This document shows, piece by piece, positions 1 through 4,343 of a DNA stretch of 7,702 nt. Position 1 is the stretch's first letter; the number at the start of each line of letters is the position of its first letter. Made by a program: the position numbers and the translations under genes. A model generated the notes under the pieces. That model had not been told where the DNA came from. It did no database searches and saw only the letters and a program-made list of their open reading frames with translations. The stretch comes from Bifidobacterium breve. GTDB lineage: Bacteria > Actinomycetota > Actinomycetes > S36-B12. Location of the stretch: the NCBI GenBank assembly GCA_943328365.2, contig CALPZT020000060.1:1-7702 (forward strand), in the 5' to 3' direction.

Positions 1-1381
1 CGCTCACGCGCAGGTCATCGAGCAATTCGTCGACGTTGTGAATGGAGAAGGGGATGATGTTGGTCCCGCGGGCGTGCTTGCCCTCCGTTCGCCTCTCCAT
101 CCACGCCAGTCGCCTCGTGATGTGGTCAATCTGCTCCTGCTTGCTCGGCAGGGTGAGATCGCCGAGGAGGTAGGCGGCGAGCCAGAGCGCTCCGATCTCG
201 CAGTTGAGCTGGCTGAAGAACGAGGAGTTGTAGCCGTTGAAGGCGAGGTTCGGAACATCGACCGGGAGCAACTGCCGATAGAGGGCGAAGTTGCCGCGGT
301 CGTCGGTGACGCGGTCGAGGATCGCGTCGTCCAGGAATGGCACCCGCTGATGGAAGCCGGTGCCGCAGATGACGTAGTCCGCGGGGATGGTTTCGCCAGT
401 CGACAAGGTCACCTGGCCGGCGGCCAGTCCAGTGATCTCGCACTCGCGCTTGACCGTCAGCTGACCGCTCTTGACCTTGTCGAAGAATCCGTCGGAGGCA
501 AGGCTCACCGTGCTTCGGGTGATCGTCTCCAGTGAGTTGTGCGGATTGAGGTTGACCTTGGGATCATCGAGGCTGAACTGCCCGGTGACGACCGACTGCA
601 CGCTTCCGAGCATCGACTCGCGAACCTTGTTTCCGCCGGAGTGGAACCACTTCTCGAAGCCCTTGAGCTCGATGTAGGGGAACAGGGCCTCGCCCATGCG
701 GGTGAGCAGGAGCATCTTGTAGTTGAGGACATTCTTGAACTTCTTAGGGATCTTCCAGATGATCGTGCGGGCGATTACCGTCGTCGATGCGCTGATGCCG
801 ACGGTGGCATTCGCGACGTCGCATGAGGACTTGCCGAACCCGACCACGACCACGTTCTTGCCTCGCACGTCGTTCACGTCGTGGAAGTCAACCGTGTGCA
901 TGATCCTGCCACCGGCCGCGAGGAAGGCATCCTGGCCGGCGAACGTCGGCACGGCAGGGTCGCTGAAAATGCCGTTGCAGACGACCAGAAAGTCAAAGGT
1001 CCGAGATGTCGCAGCGCCGCCGGACATCGTCTCGACTGTCCAGCTGCCTGCCTGTTCGTCGAGCGATGCGTGGGTCACCTCGGTGTTCAGGTGGATGCAA
1101 TCGCGCAGGTTGAAGTGGTCGACATAGCCCTCGAGGTACTCCTGGACCTGCTGGCCCGTGGGCCATTCGGGGTAGCCCTTGGGGTAGGGGTAGTCGGTGA
1201 GGGCGTAGGTGCTTCGCACGTTCTGGGTCGTCAGGCCCGGGTACCGGCGCGACGTCGACCAGACTCCGCCGACCTCGCTGTCCTTCTCGTACACCGTCAC
1301 GTCGAACCCGAACTCGCGGAACACCTTCGCAGTGCTGAGGCCGCCGAAGCCGGCGCCGATGATTGCAATAGTCCGTGTCAT
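1..1381 (-). CDS. FAD-dependent flavin-containing monooxygenase, C-terminus cut by the window edge
   Basis: The minus-strand frame is open from an ATG at 1381 to the left edge, giving about 460 residues; family members are usually 480-550, so only the C-terminal end is missing. Visible motifs: FAD-binding GxGxxG (G9-A-G-F-G-G14), the acidic residue E32 ending the second strand, GGVW (38-41), a GxxxHxxxF signature (G158, H162, F166), the second dinucleotide-binding motif GFGKSS (181-186) for NADPH, and CGTGFH (339-344), the counterpart of the family's ATGY motif. Such enzymes use NADPH and O2 to oxygenate heteroatoms, carbons or ketones. The signature fits flavin-containing monooxygenases better than classical Baeyer-Villiger enzymes, which have H-xxx-W-P/D. 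The substrate cannot be read from the sequence. It lies downstream of the 3-hydroxyanthranilate genes on the same strand, 112 bases after the RAM gene, and may have its own leaderless promoter because no Shine-Dalgarno sequence precedes the ATG. Confidence 0.88.
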   Translation of the reverse strand, partial: MTRTIAIIGAGFGGLSTAKVFREFGFDVTVYEKDSEVGGVWSTSRRYPGLTTQNVRSTYALTDYPYPKGYPEWPTGQQVQEYLEGYVDHFNLRDCIHLNTEVTHASLDEQAGSWTVETMSGGAATSRTFDFLVVCNGIFSDPAVPTFAGQDAFLAAGGRIMHTVDFHDVNDVRGKNVVVVGFGKSSCDVANATVGISASTTVIARTIIWKIPKKFKNVLNYKMLLLTRMGEALFPYIELKGFEKWFHSGGNKVRESMLGSVQSVVTGQFSLDDPKVNLNPHNSLETITRSTVSLASDGFFDKVKSGQLTVKRECEITGLAAGQVTLSTGETIPADYVICGTGFHQRVPFLDDAILDRVTDDRGNFALYRQLLPVDVPNLAFNGYNSSFFSQLNCEIGALWLAAYLLGDLTLPSKQEQIDHITRRLAWMERRTEGKHARGTNIIPFSIHNVDELLDDLRVS

Positions 1382-1388
1382 GCGCCGA

Positions 1389-1394
1389 ACAGTA
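1389..1394 (-). promoter_or_regulatory. Candidate -10 element for leaderless transcription of the monooxygenase
   Basis: On the minus strand TACTGT fits the actinobacterial -10 consensus TANNNT and ends 7 bases before the ATG at 1381. This is the spacing expected when transcription starts at the A of the start codon. There is no purine-rich ribosome-binding site just upstream of this ATG, in agreement with leaderless expression. No convincing -35 hexamer is seen, so the call rests on position and the short motif. Confidence 0.35.
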
Positions 1395-1445
1395 CGAATG
1401 ACTGCGGTGCCGAACTATCCTCTCGGCGCTGGAGATATCCGAATT

Positions 1446-1490
1446 GCGCAGGGGACTTGCGCTGATGACTCGACGATCGCGTCGTTCAGC
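1446..1490 (-). terminator. Two small hairpins between the RAM gene and the monooxygenase (possible attenuator or weak terminator)
   Basis: Directly after the RAM stop codon, the minus-strand RNA can form an outer stem GCTGA/TCAGC (1486-1490 with 1461-1465) enclosing CGACG/CGTCG around a four-base loop (1471-1484). A second stem GCGCA/TGCGC with a seven-base loop follows (1458-1462 with 1446-1450). There is no U-tract, so this is not a classical intrinsic terminator. It could still lower read-through or stabilise the upstream messenger end. The rest of the 112-base gap shows no ORF. Confidence 0.3.
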
Positions 1491-1493
1491 CGG

Positions 1494-1775
1494 TCACGAG
1501 TCCGCGCCGATCGAGAAACCGGCGTCGATGTCCTCGGGCCGGTAGGTCTTGAACGCGATGTGGGTCTCGGTCGACTGCACGCCGTCGATGCGTCCGATGC
1601 CTTCGTTCACGACCTCGGCGACCCGATCGTGGTCGACGACCTCGATCAGGGCAACCATGTCGATCTTGCCGGTGACTGAGTAGACCGATCGGATGCCGTT
1701 GACCTGGGCCATCGCCTGGCCGACGTCGTTCACCTTGCCGGGTGCAACCTGGACGAAGCAGAGCGCAGAGATCAT
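1494..1775 (-). CDS. Stand-alone Lrp/AsnC ligand-binding (RAM) domain protein
   Basis: A 93-residue protein made of one Lrp/AsnC-type effector domain and nothing else. Visible features are an opening beta strand (SALCFVQVAPGK), a helix with the VNGIRSVYSVTGKIDMVALIEV strand-turn-strand pattern (residues about 26-47), a second helix (DHDRVAEVVNEGIGRIDGV), and a last strand ending STETHIAFKTY. In full-length Lrp regulators this fold binds amino acids or related metabolites and drives oligomerisation. The N-terminal helix-turn-helix is absent here, so the protein is unlikely to bind DNA by itself. The ATG at 1775 overlaps the decarboxylase stop codon as ATGA with no strong ribosome-binding site, so translation is probably coupled. 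Its role is unknown; it may sense an amino-acid-like intermediate such as an aminomuconate, but that is inference. Confidence 0.85.
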   Translation of the reverse strand: MISALCFVQVAPGKVNDVGQAMAQVNGIRSVYSVTGKIDMVALIEVVDHDRVAEVVNEGIGRIDGVQSTETHIAFKTYRPEDIDAGFSIGADS

Positions 1776-2845
1776 TGCCGCAGCCTATCGACGGCTGCGG
1801 GACCGAGGAAGACCCGCGCATTGCCCCCGAGGAGCGCAGTGCGGACGGAATCGTCGAGGCCGCTGGCCGAGCGGATCAATGCCCCTGATGGTCGCTCGCC
1901 GAGTGGGTAGGGATAGTCGGAGCCGAGCATCACCCGGTCGGCCCCGAGGGTGTCGATGAGGAGTTTGAGCGCGGGCTCGGTGAACACCGCGGAGTCGACG
2001 CTGAAGCGATTGAGATAGTGGCTGGGCGGATGCTCGCTGGTAGCGATGGCATCCGGGCGGCGATGCCAGGCGTTCTCGACCCGGCCGAGCCAGAAGGCAA
2101 AGGACCCGCCGCCATGGGCGAAGCAGATGCGCAGGTCGGCAGGCAGCTGGTCGAAGCCGCCGCCGAGGATGAGGGCGAGGATCGACAGGTGGGTCTCTGC
2201 GGGCATGCCCGTCAACCACTGCGCCATCCATCGGTCAAGCCGCGGCGATTTCGGCAGGTCCCAAGGGTGGACGAATACCGGCATGCCGATCGAGGCGCAG
2301 TGCTGCAGGAAGGCGATGATGCCCGCGTCATCGAGGTCTCGGTCGCCGACGTGGTTGCCGATCTCGACGCCGAGGTGGCCGTTCACCTTGCATCGCTCGA
2401 CCTCCCGGCACGCGGCATCGGTGTCTTGAAGTGGTACCTGAGCAAAGGGAAGGAGCCGCTTGGGTGCGGGGGCACAGATCTCGAGCGCGAGATCGTTGAA
2501 GATGCGACACACCTTGGCAGCCTCGATCGGATCCCGGCCGTAGCTGAAGAACACCGGCGTAGGGGAGACGACCTGCGCGTCGATGCCATCGGCATCCATG
2601 TCTGCCAGCCGGCGCTCGGCATCCCAGCAGTCCGATTCGATCCGACGAAACTCGTTCGTGCCGAGCATGATCGTCGCGTCGCGCTCGGTGTCGATGCGGA
2701 GCCAAGGCCACTCGCCTTCTGCCACCGTCTCATCGGACGTGGCGAGGTCTGGCCAGCCGTGCGGAACGTAGTGGGTGTGGATGTCGATGGCGAGGTTCGC
2801 GGCCCCGCCCAGCGATGACGGGGTGCTGGCGACGGCCTCGGTCAT
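1772..2845 (-). CDS. nbaD: 2-amino-3-carboxymuconate-6-semialdehyde decarboxylase (ACMSD, amidohydrolase superfamily)
   Basis: 357 residues; the Pseudomonas enzyme is about 334. It removes CO2 from 2-amino-3-carboxymuconate-6-semialdehyde to give 2-aminomuconate-6-semialdehyde, diverting the ring-cleavage product away from spontaneous quinolinate formation. All metal and catalytic positions known from bacterial ACMSD can be matched with a constant offset after the N-terminus: H23-x-H25, the substrate arginine R67 in NEFRR, H193 in VHPWD, H244 in FAHGGGSFAFWLGR, and D310 in GSDYPYPLGE. AQVPLQD and GHLGVEIGNH are also family-typical. The start at 2845 is chosen because it forms an ATGA overlap with the dioxygenase stop and gives a normal-length N-terminus. 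The frame is open further upstream, to 3001, but that part overlaps the dioxygenase and looks non-coding. The C-terminus overlaps the RAM gene, again as ATGA. Its position directly after the 3-hydroxyanthranilate dioxygenase supports the substrate. Confidence 0.93.
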   Translation of the reverse strand: MTEAVASTPSSLGGAANLAIDIHTHYVPHGWPDLATSDETVAEGEWPWLRIDTERDATIMLGTNEFRRIESDCWDAERRLADMDADGIDAQVVSPTPVFFSYGRDPIEAAKVCRIFNDLALEICAPAPKRLLPFAQVPLQDTDAACREVERCKVNGHLGVEIGNHVGDRDLDDAGIIAFLQHCASIGMPVFVHPWDLPKSPRLDRWMAQWLTGMPAETHLSILALILGGGFDQLPADLRICFAHGGGSFAFWLGRVENAWHRRPDAIATSEHPPSHYLNRFSVDSAVFTEPALKLLIDTLGADRVMLGSDYPYPLGERPSGALIRSASGLDDSVRTALLGGNARVFLGPAAVDRLRQ

Positions 2846-3369
2846 CCGCGGCCAGGGTGCACGGTGCCGCACCGGCCGCAGGTTCGCAGGCCAGTCTCGT
2901 CCGAAGTGAACCGCTCGAAGGCGGGCGGGAGATCGGCGACGATATCGCGCACCTGGAGTTCGACGACGTAGAGCAGGTGGTCGCACGACGGGCAGTACCA
3001 CTGGAATCGCTCGAGGACGCCCTCCTCGCGGATGCGCTCGATCACGATGCCAATCGATCCGGGCTCAGGCCGCTGAGGGGAATGAGGCATGAGACGCGGC
3101 AGCATCCACATGTCGCCCTCGCCCACGTGCACGGTCTCGGGCCCGTCCTCGGTCATGAGATTGACGTGCATGCCGCCGCGCACCTGGTAGAACCACTCCT
3201 CGTACGGGTCGACATGGAAGTCGGTGCGGCTGTTCGGCCCGCCGACAACCTGGACGATGAAGTCGCTCGTGCCCATCGGGAGCTGCTTGTTGCTCACGGG
3301 GGGCTTGAGCAGATGCTCGTGTGCTGCGACCCACGCCGGGAAGTTGATCGTCGGCGGAATACTCGTCAT
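2842..3369 (-). CDS. nbaC: 3-hydroxyanthranilate 3,4-dioxygenase
   Basis: 175 residues, matching the roughly 174-residue bacterial enzyme. This cupin dioxygenase uses Fe(II) and O2 to open the ring of 3-hydroxyanthranilate between C3 and C4, producing 2-amino-3-carboxymuconate-6-semialdehyde. Fe(II) ligands are H52, E58 and H96; substrate-binding residues are R48, R100 and E111. A C-terminal rubredoxin-like metal site is intact: C126-P-S-C129 and C164-G-R-C167. These line up with the Cupriavidus enzyme at an offset of one or two residues. The ATG at 3369 is preferred over an in-frame ATG at 3402 because AAGAGGG (3377-3383) sits 7 bases before it, while the upstream one has no ribosome-binding site. 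It lies 43 bases after the dehydrogenase and overlaps the decarboxylase start by four bases, so it is the second gene of the leftward operon. Confidence 0.95.
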   Translation of the reverse strand: MTSIPPTINFPAWVAAHEHLLKPPVSNKQLPMGTSDFIVQVVGGPNSRTDFHVDPYEEWFYQVRGGMHVNLMTEDGPETVHVGEGDMWMLPRLMPHSPQRPEPGSIGIVIERIREEGVLERFQWYCPSCDHLLYVVELQVRDIVADLPPAFERFTSDETGLRTCGRCGTVHPGRG

Positions 3370-3376
3370 TTGGATT

Positions 3377-3383
3377 CCCTCTT
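3377..3383 (-). promoter_or_regulatory. Ribosome-binding site that fixes the dioxygenase start
   Basis: AAGAGGG on the minus strand, 7 bases upstream of the ATG at 3369. It makes the shorter 175-residue form more likely than the 186-residue form starting at 3402. Confidence 0.7.
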
Positions 3384-3412
3384 CATTCGGGCACGCGCGC
3401 ATTCGGGCGACA

Positions 3413-4192
3413 TCAGCCTGCCATGAACCGTCCGCCGTTCACGTCGAGCACCGCACCGGTGATGTAGGACGACTCCTCGCTCGCGAGGAAGAGCACGGGC
3501 TCGACGCATTCGCGAAGCTCGGGCATCCGGTGCAGGGGGATCGAATCGAGGACCTCGTTGCGGTCCTTGTCGGCCATAGCGTCGAACATGCCCTGGAGCC
3601 GTCCGGTGAGGAAGAGGCCGGGCGCGATGGCGTTGACCCGGATGCCGTCGGGGCCGACCTCGCGGGCGAGCCTGCGGGTGAGTCCGAGGACGCCTGCCTT
3701 CGCCGCCGCGTAGGGGATGCCAGTGACCGGGCTCGTCGAGCGTCCGCCGATCGACGAGAAGTTGACGATGGCACCGCCGCCGCGCACCTTCATGAACGGT
3801 ACGACAGCCTGTGCGCAGTTGAAGGTGCCCTTGATGTTGACGTCGATGACGAGGTCAAGGTGCTCCGGCTCGATGTCGTCGATGTCGCGGGGAGTGCCGA
3901 GACTGCCGCCTGCAGCGGCGACGAGGATGTCGATCCCGCCGAATGCGGCGACCACCTCGGCGACGCCGGAGGTCACGCTCTCCCTGCTGCGAACATCGAC
4001 GATGGCACCCATGACTGAATCGGGTCGGGCCAATTCGTCGAGCGCGCGGTCGATGGCGTCGGGATTGGTGTCGAAGATCGCGACGCGCGCACCCTCCTCG
4101 ACGAGGGCTGCGGTGATCGCCTGGCCGAGGCCGCCGGCACCTCCGGTGACGATCGTGACCTTGCGCTCGAATCGCGAGTTGCGGTTGCTCAT
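3413..4192 (-). CDS. Short-chain dehydrogenase/reductase (classical SDR, probably NAD-dependent)
   Basis: 259 residues, the usual length for a classical SDR. The cofactor motif TGGAGGLG is at 16-23, and D41 ends the second strand (VAIFDTN), which favours NAD(H) over NADP(H). Catalytic residues are N119 (DVNIKGTF), S147 (NFSSIGG), Y161 and K165 (YAAAK). The C-terminal ITGAVLDVNGGRFMAG is a standard SDR ending. The structural NNAG motif after the fourth strand is changed to AAAG (92-95), a tolerated but uncommon variant. The ATG at 4192 is chosen because GGAGG (4201-4205) lies 8 bases upstream; a GTG at 4207 would overlap this site. It is the first gene of the leftward operon. Its substrate is unknown; a hydroxylated, dihydrodiol or carbinol intermediate of the aromatic pathway would fit the context. 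It is not an aldehyde dehydrogenase and so does not replace aminomuconate-semialdehyde dehydrogenase. Confidence 0.92.
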   Translation of the reverse strand: MSNRNSRFERKVTIVTGGAGGLGQAITAALVEEGARVAIFDTNPDAIDRALDELARPDSVMGAIVDVRSRESVTSGVAEVVAAFGGIDILVAAAGGSLGTPRDIDDIEPEHLDLVIDVNIKGTFNCAQAVVPFMKVRGGGAIVNFSSIGGRSTSPVTGIPYAAAKAGVLGLTRRLAREVGPDGIRVNAIAPGLFLTGRLQGMFDAMADKDRNEVLDSIPLHRMPELRECVEPVLFLASEESSYITGAVLDVNGGRFMAG

Positions 4193-4200
4193 GTCGATAT

Positions 4201-4205
4201 CCTCC
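4201..4205 (-). promoter_or_regulatory. Ribosome-binding site of the short-chain dehydrogenase
   Basis: A perfect GGAGG on the minus strand, 8 bases before the ATG at 4192. It argues against the in-frame GTG at 4207. Confidence 0.75.
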
Positions 4206-4226
4206 ACTTACCCGAGCCGACCGAAT

Positions 4227-4250
4227 GGCCGGCCCGCTGGGACTCCGGCC
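4227..4250 (-). repeat. Inverted repeat in the leader of the leftward operon
   Basis: GGCCGG (4227-4232) and CCGGCC (4245-4250) are exact inverse partners separated by 12 bases. They fall between the proposed leftward promoter and the dehydrogenase ribosome-binding site, so they would form a hairpin in the untranslated leader. This may be a regulatory stem or only a by-product of high GC content. Confidence 0.35.
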
Positions 4251-4269
4251 GGGAATCTTCCCGATCCTG

Positions 4270-4297
4270 TTGCATGACGCTCACTATTCCGTATTAT
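4270..4297 (+). promoter_or_regulatory. Candidate promoter for the hydroxylase-reductase / cyclase operon
   Basis: TATTAT at 4292-4297 matches five of six bases of the -10 consensus. TTGCAT at 4270-4275 is a weak -35 with a 16-base spacer. The predicted start near 4304 gives a leader of about 40 bases before the ATG at 4344. The stretch 4281-4315 is markedly AT-rich compared with the rest of the window, as expected for a control region between divergent genes. Confidence 0.5.
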
Positions 4298-4310
4298 TTG
4301 CGACAGTCAA
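4281..4310 (-). promoter_or_regulatory. Candidate promoter for the leftward operon
   Basis: On the minus strand TTGACT (4305-4310) matches five of six bases of the -35 consensus. TAGTGA (4281-4286), 18 bases away, is a moderate -10. The element overlaps the rightward promoter, so RNA polymerase could probably occupy only one direction at a time, or one regulator could control both. Confidence 0.4.
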
Positions 4311-4320
4311 TTATCCGCAA
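4298..4320. promoter_or_regulatory. Candidate operator: inverted repeat TTGCG-N13-CGCAA
   Basis: TTGCG (4298-4302) and CGCAA (4316-4320) form a dyad with half-site centres 18 bases apart, close to two helical turns. A further TGTTGC at 4268-4273 is the exact inverse of GCAACA at 4317-4322, so TTGC-type half-sites occur three times in the region. The dyad covers the predicted rightward start site and the leftward -35. The arms are short and no regulator gene with a DNA-binding domain is present in the window, so the binding protein is unknown. Confidence 0.4.
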
Positions 4321-4343
4321 CACTTGGCACAGGACGGAAGCCC

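Noticed and set aside
2018..2818. 266-residue plus-strand open frame opposite the decarboxylase
   Set aside because: The conserved metal-site residues are all on the minus strand; this frame has no family features.
2846..3001. Upstream in-frame extension of the decarboxylase to 3001 (52 extra residues)
   Set aside because: The extra stretch is Arg/Pro-rich, overlaps the well-supported 3' end of the dioxygenase, and has no similarity to ACMSD N-termini. The ATG at 2845 makes a clean ATGA overlap.
3370..3402. Upstream ATG at 3402 for the dioxygenase
   Set aside because: No ribosome-binding site precedes it, and the good AAGAGGG site lies inside the extension. The 175-residue form matches the family length.
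3224..4018. 264-residue plus-strand open frame opposite the SDR and dioxygenase
   Set aside because: It spans two well-supported minus-strand genes and their gap, and has no recognisable domain.
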